Notes: generated by a model not told the origin, from the sequence alone. DNA of 64,000 bases from Microvirga sp. (GCA_029266525.1 JAQSWQ010000002.1:92682-156681); one strand, 5' to 3'. Shown: positions 1 to 8,790, numbered from the stretch's first letter. Made by a program: numbers and translations.

Positions 1-384
1 GCTCTGATCGACCCGCCCTACGAGGAGCCGGGCGAGCTTACCCGGCTTGCCGCCGAGATGGCGAAGGCCCTGCGCAAATGGCCGACCGGCATCTTCATGG
101 GCTGGTATCCAATCAAGGATCCGGCCGATGTCGAGCGGCCGGCCGCCATGCTCGCCGAGGCAGCCGGTCATAAGGGTCTTCGCCTCGAGCTGATGATCGA
201 TGCGTCGGCCGCGCCCGAACGGCTCAACGGCTGCGGCATCTTCGTGCTCAACCCGCCTTGGATCCTGTCCGAGGAGGCCGAGCTCATCCTGCCAGCGCTC
301 GCCGAGAGGCTCGCGCGTGCGAGCTTCGGCGCCTTTCGCTGCGAGCCGCTCGCCGCCGCCATTGATTCACAGCCGCCGGGGTGA
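1..384 (+). CDS. rlmJ: 23S rRNA (adenine-2030-N6) methyltransferase RlmJ, 3' part
   Basis: This is the C-terminal part of a gene cut by the window edge; the frame is open from base 1. RlmJ methylates N6 of A2030 in 23S rRNA with S-adenosylmethionine. The catalytic motif IV of N6-adenine methyltransferases, IDPPYE, is at residues 3-8 of the fragment. It is followed by family stretches such as GIFMGWYPIKD and NGCGIFVLNPPW. The gene ends 31 bases before the glutathione transferase start and could be co-transcribed with it. The N-terminal SAM-binding part is outside the window. Assignment rests on recalled family sequence and is strong. Confidence 0.85.
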   Translation, partial: ALIDPPYEEPGELTRLAAEMAKALRKWPTGIFMGWYPIKDPADVERPAAMLAEAAGHKGLRLELMIDASAAPERLNGCGIFVLNPPWILSEEAELILPALAERLARASFGAFRCEPLAAAIDSQPPG

Positions 385-415
385 CAAACGACGGGATCCG
401 CTTTCAGGGGGAAAC

Positions 416-1024
416 ATGCTGGTTCTGCGCTCGTCCGGGGCATCGCCCTTCGTCAGGAAGGTCCGCATCGCAGCGGACATCCTTGGCTTCGCCGACCGCA
501 TCCAGGTGGTCGAGGCCGACACCATGAACCCCGCTCCCGACCTCCTCAGCCAGAACCCGCTCGGCAAAATCCCGACCCTGGTGCTCGAGAACGGCGAGAC
601 GCTCTACGACTCGGCAGTCATCCTCGACTACCTCGACGCGCTCGCGGGCGGCGGCGCGATCATCCCGCAGGGCTGGAGCCGTTATGACGCGCTCCGCCTC
701 GAGGCGCTCGCCGACGGCATCATGGATGCAGCCCTGCTTCTGGTCTACGAGGGCCGCTGGCGGCCCGAGGAGCACCGCGTGCAAAAATGGGTTGACCACC
801 AGAAGGCCAAGGTCGAGCGCGGCCTGGACGTGGCGCAAGCCCGGCATGCGAAGCCGGGCGGGCCGACCCATGTCGGGCAGATCGCGCTCGCCTGCGCGCT
901 CGGCTATCTCGACCTTCGCCACGAGGGCCGCTGGCGCCAGAGCCACCCGAAGCTGGTCGCCTGGCTCGACGATTTCGCGAAGCGCGTTCCGGCCTTCGAG
1001 AAGACAAAGGTGGTGCCGGCCTGA
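416..1024 (+). CDS. Glutathione S-transferase family protein
   Basis: The product is 202 residues. The N-terminal thioredoxin-like half contains SPFVRKVRI (residues 8-16), NPLGKIPTLV and DSAVILDYLD, the usual glutathione-site signature of bacterial GSTs. The rest is the all-alpha C-terminal domain. The start was placed at the ATG at 416, after AGGGGG, because the family begins directly with the first beta strand (MLVLRSS). GSTs conjugate or reduce electrophiles with glutathione in the cytoplasm. The particular substrate cannot be read from the sequence. Confidence 0.85.
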   Translation: MLVLRSSGASPFVRKVRIAADILGFADRIQVVEADTMNPAPDLLSQNPLGKIPTLVLENGETLYDSAVILDYLDALAGGGAIIPQGWSRYDALRLEALADGIMDAALLLVYEGRWRPEEHRVQKWVDHQKAKVERGLDVAQARHAKPGGPTHVGQIALACALGYLDLRHEGRWRQSHPKLVAWLDDFAKRVPAFEKTKVVPA

Positions 1025-1031
1025 CCTGCCT

Positions 1032-1814
1032 CTACGGCGTGAGCGCGATCGCGGAGATGAGCCGCCCATAATCGGGCTCGCCGCGGTGTGTGGTGCGGCG
1101 ATAGCTGAAGAAGCGCTCATCGTCCGAATAGGTGCAGAGCGAAAGGTCGGCGTATTCGCCGATTCCGCAGGTGGTCAGCCTCGCGCCGATATAAGCGGGA
1201 AGGTCGAACATCGAACGGCCCTCGCGCGGGCTTGGCCGGAAAAAGCGTCCGCTGCCGTCGTCCTGCCCTTGGAACTGCGCGACGAACTCCGGCCCGACCT
1301 CATAGGCGTCGCGCCCGATGGTCGGGCCGAGCACGGCAATCACTCGTTTCCGATCGGCGCCGAGCCGCTCCATTGCCTCGACCGTCTCTTCGAGGATGCC
1401 GCTCAGTGCGCCCCGCCAGCCGGCGTGGCACGCGGCAGCGATCCCGGCTCCAGGGTCGGCGAGGAGCACGGGCCCGCAATCGGCCGTAGTGATGGCGAGC
1501 GCCAGGCCCGGGCGCCGCGTCACCATGCCGTCGACGCGCGGTCGCGCGTCGCGTGGGAAAGGTGCCTCGACCACGACGGCATCCGGCGAATGGACTTGGT
1601 GCACGCTGACGAGCGCCGCCAAGGGCAGGCCGAGCTGCCCGGCCATGCGTCGCCGGTTCTCGATCACGTGCCTCGGATCGTCGGAGGAGCCGAGGCCGCC
1701 GTTGAGCGAAGCGTAGACGCCCTCCGACACACCGCCGACCCGCGTGAAAAAGGCGTGGCGCACGCCGGAATGCGAGCTGAGCTCCGGCGCTTCGATGAGC
1801 ATGCCGCTCGTCAT
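1032..1814 (-). CDS. pgeF: Peptidoglycan editing factor PgeF / multi-copper polyphenol oxidase (YfiH) family
   Basis: The product is 260 residues of the DUF152/YfiH family. Its members act as purine nucleoside phosphorylases or adenosine deaminases in vitro and keep the wrong amino acid out of peptidoglycan precursors. The Zn-site motifs are visible: SVHQVHSPDAV, TTADCGPVLLAD and ACHAGWRGA. The start chosen at 1814 overlaps the upstream stop as ATGA, so the gene is translationally coupled to the methyltransferase before it. A longer frame to 1886 exists but would overlap the upstream gene deeply. It is the last gene of the lgt-midA-pgeF operon on the minus strand. Confidence 0.85.
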   Translation of the reverse strand: MTSGMLIEAPELSSHSGVRHAFFTRVGGVSEGVYASLNGGLGSSDDPRHVIENRRRMAGQLGLPLAALVSVHQVHSPDAVVVEAPFPRDARPRVDGMVTRRPGLALAITTADCGPVLLADPGAGIAAACHAGWRGALSGILEETVEAMERLGADRKRVIAVLGPTIGRDAYEVGPEFVAQFQGQDDGSGRFFRPSPREGRSMFDLPAYIGARLTTCGIGEYADLSLCTYSDDERFFSYRRTTHRGEPDYGRLISAIALTP

Positions 1815-2914
1815 GCAAGGCTCTCCGCCACGTTCGGCGCCCGCGCAAAGCCGGGGAGTTCTCGGAGATGGGGATGGGAAATGCACAGCACCTTGAAGAG
1901 ATCGCCCATGCCGCGGGGGCCCGGGTCGGTCAAGCGGACGAGCGCCTGCTCGATGGCAGCGGCCTGGGGCGGCGTCGCGCGGCGCTGCAGGCGCGCTGCC
2001 CTCTCCCGGATGCCGAGCGCCCTCAGGAAGGCACCCTGCCCGACCGGTCCATGGATTCGCGCGCCCAGCGTCTTCGCCGCGGCGGCAAGCTTGGCGAAAT
2101 CAACATGCACGGTGAGGTCCGCGGCACCGGGCGTGGCGAGCGGGTCGGCGTGGACGTGACGTTTCATGGCCTGGAACGTCTCGCCGGTACCCGGGCCGTT
2201 GTAACCGTAGTCGATCACAAGGGCGGCGCCGCCCAGTGCCGCGAGCCGAGCGGCGATCGCGTTGACCGTTTCGAGCGCGGCGCCTGGCCATTCGAGCACG
2301 TCGCCTGCCCGGCCCCCCGGTGGGAGACCTTGCGTCGGCGCGGGCGCGAGTCCAAAGGCGAGCTCGCCGTCGAGGCTCAGCCCGACCAGGCGCTCGCACC
2401 AGCCGCGATCCGTCCTGACGAACTGCCTGGCAGGAAGCGCGTCGAAGAACTCGTTGGCTATCACGATGGCCGGACCGTCGGGCACCTCGGAGAAGCGCTC
2501 GCGCCAGCCGATCCGGACGGGTGCTCCGGCGAGCTTCTCGCGCTGACGCTCGCGCAGGACCGGGCTGGTCTCGACGAGATCCACCTCAACGGCATCGACG
2601 AAGGCCGGCCGCAGCCGCGCCGCCCGCAGGAGATCGGCCATCAGTGTGCCACGGCCCGGGCCGAGCTCGACGAGGCGGACCGGCCGAGGCTCGCGCATGC
2701 CGGCCCAGGCCTCGAGGGTCCAGAGCCCGATGAGCTCGCCAAACATCTGGCTGATCTCCGGCGCGGTGGTGAAGTCGCCAGCAGCGCCAAACGGATCACG
2801 GCCCATGTAATAGCCGTGGACCGGATGCCCGAGGCAAAGCGCCATGTAGCGCTCGACCGTGATCGGTCCCTCGGCCGCGATGATCCCGCGAAGCTCCTCG
2901 TCTAGTGCGGTCAC
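1811..2914 (-). CDS. SAM-dependent methyltransferase, MidA/NDUFAF7 family
   Basis: The product is 367 residues. The family (COG1565) includes mitochondrial NDUFAF7, an arginine methyltransferase needed for complex I assembly. Visible signatures are GHPVHGYYMGRDPFG, GDFTTAPEISQMFGELIG, the SAM loop VELGPGRGTLM and IANEFFDALPARQF. The start is GTG at 2914 and overlaps the lgt stop as GTGA. The end overlaps pgeF as ATGA, so three genes form one tight operon. A role in complex I or a related membrane protein is inferred from the family only. Confidence 0.85.
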   Translation of the reverse strand: MTALDEELRGIIAAEGPITVERYMALCLGHPVHGYYMGRDPFGAAGDFTTAPEISQMFGELIGLWTLEAWAGMREPRPVRLVELGPGRGTLMADLLRAARLRPAFVDAVEVDLVETSPVLRERQREKLAGAPVRIGWRERFSEVPDGPAIVIANEFFDALPARQFVRTDRGWCERLVGLSLDGELAFGLAPAPTQGLPPGGRAGDVLEWPGAALETVNAIAARLAALGGAALVIDYGYNGPGTGETFQAMKRHVHADPLATPGAADLTVHVDFAKLAAAAKTLGARIHGPVGQGAFLRALGIRERAARLQRRATPPQAAAIEQALVRLTDPGPRGMGDLFKVLCISHPHLRELPGFARAPNVAESLA

Positions 2915-3792
2915 GCCGAGGACGGCTCCGCCGCCTCGGCCGCGCGCGGCCGCGTCCGGCCGCGCAGAGCCAGCCAGATGAAGAGCACGCCGACGAGCGC
3001 CATCGGGATCGACAGGAGCATGCCCATGGTAACGCCGCCACCAAGCGCCTCGACCGATGAGCCGAACAGGAACCCTAATTGCGGATCGGGCTCGCGGAAG
3101 AACTCGCAGACGATCCGCGCGAGGGCGTAGCCGGCGACGAAGATGCCTCCGAGCAGTCCCGGGCGCCTGAAGCCGAAGCGGCGCACCGCGATCGCCATCA
3201 GGATGAGCAGCAGCAGCCCTTCACCGAGGGCCTCGTAGAGCTGGCTCGGGTGACGCGGCACCGGCCCTCCATCGGGAAACACGACTGCGTAAGGGAAATC
3301 CGGCGCCGCGCGGCCCCATAGCTCGCCATTGATGAAGTTCGCGATCCGGCCGAAGAACAGCCCGATCGGCGTGACCACTGCCGCGAGATCGAGCATGGCG
3401 AGCGGGTTCAGGCGCCGGGCGCGGGCAAAGAGCACGATCGCGAGGATCGAGCCGAGGAAGCCGCCATGAAACGACATGCCGCCACGCCAGACCGCCAGGA
3501 TCTCCGAGGGGCGCGCGAGATATGAGTTGAAATTGTAAAACAGCACATAGCCGACGCGCCCGCCGAGCACGACGCCGAGCGCCACCCACATGATGAGGTC
3601 GTCGATGTCAGTCGTGCTCGGCTGCCTCAGCCCGCGCCAGTACTCGGCATTCGCCGCAAGGCGCCGCGCGTAGAACCAGCCGCCGAGGAGGCCGACGATA
3701 TAGGCGAGCGCGTACCAGCGGATGGCGAGCGGCCCGATCGCGATCGCGACGGGATCGACCGCCGGAAAGGGCAGGACGAGAACGGGCGGCAT
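2911..3792 (-). CDS. lgt: Prolipoprotein diacylglyceryl transferase Lgt
   Basis: Lgt moves a diacylglyceryl group from phosphatidylglycerol to the lipobox cysteine of prolipoproteins in the inner membrane. The protein has 293 residues and about seven hydrophobic segments. The Lgt signature GRIANFINGELWGR is present, followed by RHPSQLYEALGEG near the C-terminal membrane segments. The ATG at 3792 (MPPVLVLPFP) was chosen because Lgt proteins start just before the first membrane segment; the frame stays open to 4197 without family similarity. It is the first gene of the lgt-midA-pgeF operon and lies back to back with ubiK. Confidence 0.93.
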   Translation of the reverse strand: MPPVLVLPFPAVDPVAIAIGPLAIRWYALAYIVGLLGGWFYARRLAANAEYWRGLRQPSTTDIDDLIMWVALGVVLGGRVGYVLFYNFNSYLARPSEILAVWRGGMSFHGGFLGSILAIVLFARARRLNPLAMLDLAAVVTPIGLFFGRIANFINGELWGRAAPDFPYAVVFPDGGPVPRHPSQLYEALGEGLLLLILMAIAVRRFGFRRPGLLGGIFVAGYALARIVCEFFREPDPQLGFLFGSSVEALGGGVTMGMLLSIPMALVGVLFIWLALRGRTRPRAAEAAEPSSA

Positions 3793-3900
3793 GGCGAACC
3801 GGACTTGGACGCCGTCGTCACGCGCGTCAACCCTGTTGCCGCGCTCGCGAAAGCCACCACATAACCCCTTTCGACCCCCTTCAGCGATCGGCGCGACCTC

Positions 3901-4194
3901 ATGGCCCAGACCTCGAACCGCCTCCTCGACGACCTCGCCCGCCTGATGACCGACGCGGTCGGCGCCGCCCAAGGGGTCGGACGCGAGGTCGAGAGTGTCT
4001 TCAAGGGCCGAGTCGAGCGCCTGCTCCAGGACATGAACCTCGCTAACCTCGAGGAGGTCGAGGTCTTGCGCGACATGGTGGTCGCGGCGCGCGAGGAGAA
4101 CGAGCAGCTCGCGATCCGAATGAAGGCGCTTGAGGATCGGCTCGCCGCGCTCGAGGGATTGCCGCGCGGCCGCGACGACGCGCCCACGGTCTGA
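3901..4194 (+). CDS. ubiK: UbiK-type ubiquinone biosynthesis accessory factor (BMFP domain)
   Basis: This is a 97-residue, highly charged protein of the YqiC/UbiK (DUF526) family. It has the usual two-part layout: an amphipathic N-terminus (NRLLDDLARLMTDAVGAAQG) and a C-terminal coiled coil. The coiled coil, from about residue 50, contains EVEVLRDMVVAAREENEQL and ALEDRLAALEG. UbiK trimers help assemble the aerobic ubiquinone biosynthesis complex with UbiJ. The gene is divergent from lgt with only about 110 bases between them. Confidence 0.8.
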   Translation: MAQTSNRLLDDLARLMTDAVGAAQGVGREVESVFKGRVERLLQDMNLANLEEVEVLRDMVVAAREENEQLAIRMKALEDRLAALEGLPRGRDDAPTV

Positions 4195-4482
4195 CATACC
4201 GCTTTCGTGGCTCGATTCCTAACCTTCGTCCTGTGGACGGACTCGCGGCGGCGATTGTAAGACCCGCCCGAATCTTCGACCCTGCCCGAGGATTTGAAAA
4301 GGGGGAGGGCAGCGGGCTACGCTCTTGACGACTGATTCGCGTGGGGCGGCGGGTCTCATCTCTTCCTGAGCTTCCGTCTTCACGGAGCTATACTTCGGCG
4401 ACCCGGCTTCGCCCGACGTTTTGTCGCCCAAGTTCGATGCGGCTTCGCAGTTCTTTCGCTCGAAAGAGCATCAGGGGACGAC
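4195..4482. other. Intergenic region before the YbjN gene
   Basis: About 290 bases separate ubiK and the YbjN gene. The stretch is less G+C-rich than its surroundings. It contains no reading frame with a plausible start, although 4392-4487 reads like coding sequence with no start codon. No convincing -35/-10 pair or terminator was found. Confidence 0.4.
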
Positions 4483-4983
4483 ATGACCCAGCTTCACATC
4501 GAAACCGACCGCGCCGAGCATCCCCTCGACGTGGTGGAGCGGCTTGCCGCGCTTCGGGACTGGATCTTCGATCGCGCCGAGACCGACGAGATGTCGGTCT
4601 CGGTCTCGGCGCGCTGGACCGACTACCACATCGCCTTCACCTGGATCGAGGATGTCGAGGCGGTGCATGTCGCCTGCGCCTTCGACCTCAAGGTCCCGGC
4701 GCGCCGGCGCGCCGAGGTGCTGCAGCTGATCGGGCTTGTGAACGAGCAACTCTGGGTTGGTCATTTCGACTTGTGGAGCGGGGAGAACGTGGTGATGTTC
4801 CGGCATGCGCTGTTGCTGGCCGGCGGGGCCGAGCCGACGCAGGGGCAGTGCGAGATGATGCTGAAGGCCGCGGTCGACGCCTGCGAGCGCTACTTCCAGG
4901 CCTTCCAGTTCGTGCTCTGGGCCGGCAAGAGCGCCCGCGAGGCGCTCGACAGCGTGCTGTTCGAGACCGAAGGCGAGGCTTGA
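4483..4983 (+). CDS. YbjN domain-containing protein
   Basis: The product is 166 residues and matches the alphaproteobacterial YbjN family: a short N-terminal segment (HPLDVVERLAALRDWIFDR), a mixed alpha/beta core with SARWTDYHIAFTW, and a helical C-terminus (ACERYFQAFQFVLWAGKSA). YbjN proteins resemble secretion chaperones in fold and have been linked to stress and motility phenotypes in Escherichia coli; the biochemical role is unsettled. The stop codon overlaps the TTG start of proC, so the two are translationally coupled. Confidence 0.8.
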   Translation: MTQLHIETDRAEHPLDVVERLAALRDWIFDRAETDEMSVSVSARWTDYHIAFTWIEDVEAVHVACAFDLKVPARRRAEVLQLIGLVNEQLWVGHFDLWSGENVVMFRHALLLAGGAEPTQGQCEMMLKAAVDACERYFQAFQFVLWAGKSAREALDSVLFETEGEA

Positions 4984-5801
4984 CCGCCGGCCTCCCCGCC
5001 TCGCTCGTCCTCGTCGGCGCGGGGAAGATGGGCGGGGCGATGCTCGAGGGCTGGCTCGCGGTCGGGCTCGACCCCGGCGCGGTCGCCGTGATCGAGCCGA
5101 GCCCCTCCGCGCCGCTCGCCGAGCTCGCCCGCGGCCGCGGCATCCGCCTCAACCCGCCGGCCGGGACGCTCGGCGCGCCGGAAGCGCTGGTGCTGGCGAT
5201 CAAGCCGCAGGCGCTCGACGCCGCCGCGCCCGGCATCGACCCGCTGGTCGGGCCGGACACGCTCCTCGTCTCGATCCTCGCCGGCAAGACCGTCGCCGAT
5301 CTCGGCCGCGCCCTGCCGAGCGCGCGTGCCGTGGTGCGCGCCATGCCGAACCTGCCGGCGAGCGTGCGCAAAGGCGCGACCGGCGCCGCCGCGAGCCCCG
5401 AGGTCACGCCGGCCCAGAAGGCCGCCGCCCACGCGCTCCTCGCCGCGATCGGCCATGTCGAGTGGCTCGACACCGAGGACCTGGTCGACGCCGTGACCGC
5501 GGTCTCGGGCTCCGGCCCGGCCTATGTCTTTTACCTCGTCGAATGCCTGGCCGCGGCCGGCGCCGCCGCCGGCCTCCCGGTCGACCTCGCGATGCGGCTT
5601 TCGCGCGCCATGGTGGCCGGCGCCGGCGAGCTCCTGGCCCGGAGCGAGCTTCCCGCCGCGACCTTGCGCGAGAACGTCACCTCGCCCGGCGGCACCACCG
5701 CGGCGGCGCTCGACGTGCTGATGCGCGAGCCGGGGCTCGCCGCGCTGATGCGCGAGGCGGTCGCCGCGGCGAAGCGGCGCGCCGAGGAGCTGTCGGGCTA
5801 G
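4980..5801 (+). CDS. proC: Pyrroline-5-carboxylate reductase ProC
   Basis: ProC reduces 1-pyrroline-5-carboxylate to proline with NAD(P)H. The 273-residue protein starts with the Rossmann loop VGAGKMGGAM (residues 12-21). The C-terminal dimer domain has VSGSGPAYVFYLVECLA and TSPGGTTAAALDVL. The start is a TTG at 4980 overlapping the YbjN stop (TTGA). No ATG or GTG fits the family start, and TTG gives the normal length. The coupling to YbjN is a recurring alphaproteobacterial arrangement. Confidence 0.92.
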   Translation: MTAGLPASLVLVGAGKMGGAMLEGWLAVGLDPGAVAVIEPSPSAPLAELARGRGIRLNPPAGTLGAPEALVLAIKPQALDAAAPGIDPLVGPDTLLVSILAGKTVADLGRALPSARAVVRAMPNLPASVRKGATGAAASPEVTPAQKAAAHALLAAIGHVEWLDTEDLVDAVTAVSGSGPAYVFYLVECLAAAGAAAGLPVDLAMRLSRAMVAGAGELLARSELPAATLRENVTSPGGTTAAALDVLMREPGLAALMREAVAAAKRRAEELSG

Positions 5802-5913
5802 CGCGGGGTGATTTCTCTTCGAGTCACGTCCCTCCCCATAGGGGGGAGGGGCAGCGCCATTCCGCTCCCGCCGCCGCGCCCCTACATTGGCAGCACCCGT
5901 TCGGAGAGCCCCT

Positions 5914-6630
5914 ATGGCCCGCAAAGCAACCGCCATCGTGCCCGCCCCCCCGCGCGAGCGCATCGTGCAGGCGCTGATGCGGCTCGCCTCGGACCGGCCC
6001 TGGAGCGACATCGAGGTCGGCGACATCGCCGAGGAGGCGGGCGTCTCGCTCGCCGAGTTCCGCGATCATTTCCCCTCGAAAGGCGCGGTGCTCGCAGGCT
6101 TCTCGCGCATGATCGACAAGCAGGTGCTCGAGGGCTCGTCCGAAGACCTTGCCGGCGAGCCCGCCCGCGAGCGCCTGTTTGACGTGATGATGCGCCGCTT
6201 CGACGCGCTCCTGCCCTACAGGCCGGCGCTGCGCCGCATCGCCTATGCGGTGCGGATGGACCCGCTGGCGCTCGCGGCGCTGAACCGGGTCGCGCTCAAC
6301 TCGCAGCGCTTCATGCTCGCCGCCGCCGGCATCGCGACCGAGGGGCCGCTCGGCTTGATCAAGCTGCAGGGCGCGGCGCTGGTCTTCGGCAACGCCATGG
6401 AGACCTGGTTTGAGGACGACGACCCGGCGCTTGCCAAGACCATGGCCCGGCTCGACCGCGAGCTTCGCCGCGGCGAGCGCGTGATGGAGCGCGCCGAGGA
6501 TTTCCGCCGCCTCACCGCCCCCTTGCGCGCGCTCGCCCAGGCCGCCTTCGACGGCCGCAGCCGCGTCCGCCGCCGCAGCGAGCGCCGCACGGGCGACGGC
6601 GAGACCGAGGACCCGGCGGCGGCGATCTGA
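5914..6630 (+). CDS. TetR-type transcriptional regulator with a COQ9-like C-terminal half
   Basis: The product is 238 residues. The N-terminal 60 residues form a TetR helix-turn-helix (RIVQALMRLASDRPW, VGDIAEEAGVSLAEFRDHFPSKGAVLAGF). The C-terminal half (KLQGAALVFGNAMETWFEDDD, ALAKTMARLDRELRRGERVM) recalls COQ9, a TetR-fold lipid-binding protein of ubiquinone synthesis. Whether it binds DNA or lipid is open. The ATG at 5914 was preferred over 5887 because the conserved part begins about 12 residues later. The tail after residue 210 is rich in Arg and Glu. Confidence 0.75.
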   Translation: MARKATAIVPAPPRERIVQALMRLASDRPWSDIEVGDIAEEAGVSLAEFRDHFPSKGAVLAGFSRMIDKQVLEGSSEDLAGEPARERLFDVMMRRFDALLPYRPALRRIAYAVRMDPLALAALNRVALNSQRFMLAAAGIATEGPLGLIKLQGAALVFGNAMETWFEDDDPALAKTMARLDRELRRGERVMERAEDFRRLTAPLRALAQAAFDGRSRVRRRSERRTGDGETEDPAAAI

Positions 6631-6890
6631 CCCTCCCCCTCCGCCGGGGAGGGCCGGCTCGCACATTTTGCGCGAGCGGGGAGAGGGGGCACCGTCATTC
6701 CGGGGCTCGCGCAGCGAGAACCCGGAACCCATAACCACCGCTCCCGCCGCGTCGTCCCGGAAGCCGCGACGGCTATCCGGGATCCAGTGCGCGGCGCCGA
6801 ACCCGGCCCCCCGGCGAGCCCGGGTGGAAATCGGAAAGGCTGGTGGTTATGGGTTCCGGGTTCGCGCCTGCGGCGCGCCCCGGAATGACA
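6631..6890. repeat. Composite intergenic palindromic repeat elements
   Basis: Two kinds of repeat sit side by side. Bases 6631-6689 hold a CTCCCC/GGGGAG palindrome of the type seen again near 27223 and 34566. Bases about 6695-6740 and 6842-6888 are near-perfect inverted copies starting GTCATTCCGGGGC and ending GAACCCATAACCACC, with further GTC(A/G)TCCCGG arms between them. These resemble the short palindromic elements scattered between genes in Hyphomicrobiales. Only the last unit reaches the csaA start. Confidence 0.8.
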
Positions 6891-6898
6891 GCTGCGGG

Positions 6899-7258
6899 AT
6901 GAAAACGACGACCCCCACCGCTCCCCCGATCGCCTTCGACGACTTCCTCAAAGTCGACATCCGCGTCGGAAGCGTGGTCGCGGCCGAGCCCTTCCCGGAG
7001 GCCAGAAAGCCCGCCTACCGGCTGACCATCGATTTCGGGCCTGAGATCGGAATAAAAAAGTCCTCGGCCCAGATCACGAAGAATCACCGCCTCGAGGACC
7101 TCCCCGGCCGCCTGGTCTTGGCCGTCGTCAACTTCCCGCCGCGCCAGATCGGCCCCATGATGTCCGAGGTGCTGACATTGGGCGTCCCCGACGCCGACGG
7201 CGAGGTCATGCTGATCGGACCATGGCGCGAGGTGCCGGTGGGGGGGAGGTTGTATTGA
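6899..7258 (+). CDS. csaA: tRNA-binding protein, CsaA-like
   Basis: This 119-residue protein is a stand-alone tRNA-binding OB-fold domain of the CsaA/EMAP II type. The family pattern is clear: FLKVDIRVGSVV, KPAYRLTIDFGPEIGIKKSSAQIT, LAVVNFPPRQIGPMMSEVL. CsaA has been described as chaperone-like and as a tRNA-binding protein; the in vivo role is not settled. The ATG at 6899 begins just after the palindromic repeat, and the frame upstream is repeat sequence, so the shorter start is preferred. Confidence 0.88.
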   Translation: MKTTTPTAPPIAFDDFLKVDIRVGSVVAAEPFPEARKPAYRLTIDFGPEIGIKKSSAQITKNHRLEDLPGRLVLAVVNFPPRQIGPMMSEVLTLGVPDADGEVMLIGPWREVPVGGRLY

Positions 7259-7322
7259 GCGAAAGCGGTGGCTGGATTCCCGCTATGCTCCTACATCTGA
7301 GGAGGCAGCGGCACCGAAGACA

Positions 7323-8711
7323 ATGATCGAAGTCCTCTCCCACCGAGTCTATCGCCACCTGTTCGCGGCCCAGGTGATCGCGCTCCTCGGGACGGGGCTG
7401 CTGACGGTCGCTCTCGGCCTGCTCGCCTTCGAGCTTGCCGGCGCGAGAGCGGGCGCGGTGCTCGGGACCGCGCTGGCGATCAAGATGATCGCCTATGTCG
7501 GGGTCGCGCCGATCGTCGGCGGCTTCGCCGACCGGCTGCCGCGCCGGGCCTTCCTGGTCGGCATGGACGTGGTCCGCGCGGGCATCGCATTGCTTCTGCC
7601 CGTCGTGACGGAGGTCTGGCAGGTCTACGTTTTGATTTTCCTCCTTCAGTCCGCATCCGCGGCCTTCACCCCGACTTTCCACGCGACGATCCCCGACCTT
7701 CTGCCCCATGAGAAGGACTACACGCGCGCTCTCTCGCTCTCGCGCCTGGCCTATGACCTGGAGAGCCTTCTGAGCCCGACGCTCGCGGCGGCGTTGCTAA
7801 CGGTGATCGGCTTCCACTGGCTCTTTGGGGGGACGGTGATCGGGTTCCTGGCGTCGGCGGCGCTCGTTCTGTCGGTGCGGCTGCCGCAGCCGACGCCTGC
7901 CGCCCACCCCGGGGGTATCTACGAGAAGACGACGCGGGGCAGCCGCATCTATCTGGCGACCCCGCGCCTGCGCGGACTCCTCGCGCTCAACCTATCCGTC
8001 GCGTCCGCCGGAGCGATGGTGATCGTCAACACCGTGGTCATCGTGCGCGCGTTCTTCGGGCGGCCGGATTCGGACGTGGCGATCGCGCTCGGGTGCTTCG
8101 GCGGCGGCTCGATGGCCGCCGCGCTGCTGCTGCCCCGCATTCTCGACCGGCTGCCGGACCGCCGCGTGATGCTGCCGGCCGCAGTTTTCTTGGCGCTCGT
8201 GCAGCTCGCCCTTGCGGGGCTGTTCCTCGGTACGGCCTGGTTCACTGCGCAGACCTACACGACTGTCGCAGTCGGTGTGGTCTGGCCGGCGCTGCTGATC
8301 GGCTGGGGACTGCTCGGGCTCGGCTACTCCGCGATCATGACGCCGACCGGCCGGCTTCTGCGACGCTCGGCGCAGCCCGCCGACCGGCCGGCGGTCTTCG
8401 CCGCGCAGTTCGCGCTGTCGCACGCCTGCTGGCTCCTGACCTATCCGCTTGCGGGATGGCTCGGTCTCTCCGCCGGGCTACCTCTCACCTTGGCGGCCCT
8501 CGGCCTCCTGACTCTTGTGGGCGCCGCGGTCGCCGCTGCGGTCTGGCCTGCCGACGATCCCGAGGTCGTCGAGCATTCGCACGCCGGGCTCGATCCCGAT
8601 CACCCGCACCTACGCGACCATCACGGCGAGGGGCTCCGCCATGCCCATGCCTTCGTCATCGACGAATTGCATCGGCGCTGGCCCGCCGCAGCGACCTTAG
8701 GAAGGCCATGA
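7323..8711 (+). CDS. MFS transporter with His-rich C-terminal tail (putative nickel/cobalt exporter)
   Basis: The protein has 462 residues with twelve predicted membrane segments and the MFS loop GGFADRLPRRAFL between segments 2 and 3. The final 45 residues form a cytoplasmic tail dense in histidine (HSHAGLDPDHPHLRDHHG, then LRHAHAF). This is a layout of NreB-like nickel-resistance exporters. The next four genes on the same strand include a His-rich secreted protein, HupE/UreJ and NicO/RcnA-type proteins, which supports divalent metal as substrate. Metal identity is inferred. Confidence 0.7.
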   Translation: MIEVLSHRVYRHLFAAQVIALLGTGLLTVALGLLAFELAGARAGAVLGTALAIKMIAYVGVAPIVGGFADRLPRRAFLVGMDVVRAGIALLLPVVTEVWQVYVLIFLLQSASAAFTPTFHATIPDLLPHEKDYTRALSLSRLAYDLESLLSPTLAAALLTVIGFHWLFGGTVIGFLASAALVLSVRLPQPTPAAHPGGIYEKTTRGSRIYLATPRLRGLLALNLSVASAGAMVIVNTVVIVRAFFGRPDSDVAIALGCFGGGSMAAALLLPRILDRLPDRRVMLPAAVFLALVQLALAGLFLGTAWFTAQTYTTVAVGVVWPALLIGWGLLGLGYSAIMTPTGRLLRRSAQPADRPAVFAAQFALSHACWLLTYPLAGWLGLSAGLPLTLAALGLLTLVGAAVAAAVWPADDPEVVEHSHAGLDPDHPHLRDHHGEGLRHAHAFVIDELHRRWPAAATLGRP

Positions 8712-8751
8712 TCGTCGCTGAAACGGCCTGCTCCTCACCGATCCAAAGTCC

Positions 8752-8766
8752 TTAACCTTTCCTTAA
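8752..8766 (+). promoter_or_regulatory. CtrA-like binding site
   Basis: TTAACCTTTCCTTAA matches the CtrA full-site pattern TTAA-N7-TTAA and lies about 25 bases upstream of the His-rich gene at 8791. Such A+T-rich 8-base agreement is rare by chance in DNA of this composition. Function is inferred from the motif only. Confidence 0.4.
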
Positions 8767-8790
8767 TGGACGGATAACTAAGCTTTAATC

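Noticed and set aside
4392..4487. Codon-like stretch reading YFGDPASPDVLSPKFDAASQ before the YbjN gene
   Set aside because: It has a stop shortly upstream and no start codon. It might be a remnant but cannot be called a gene.
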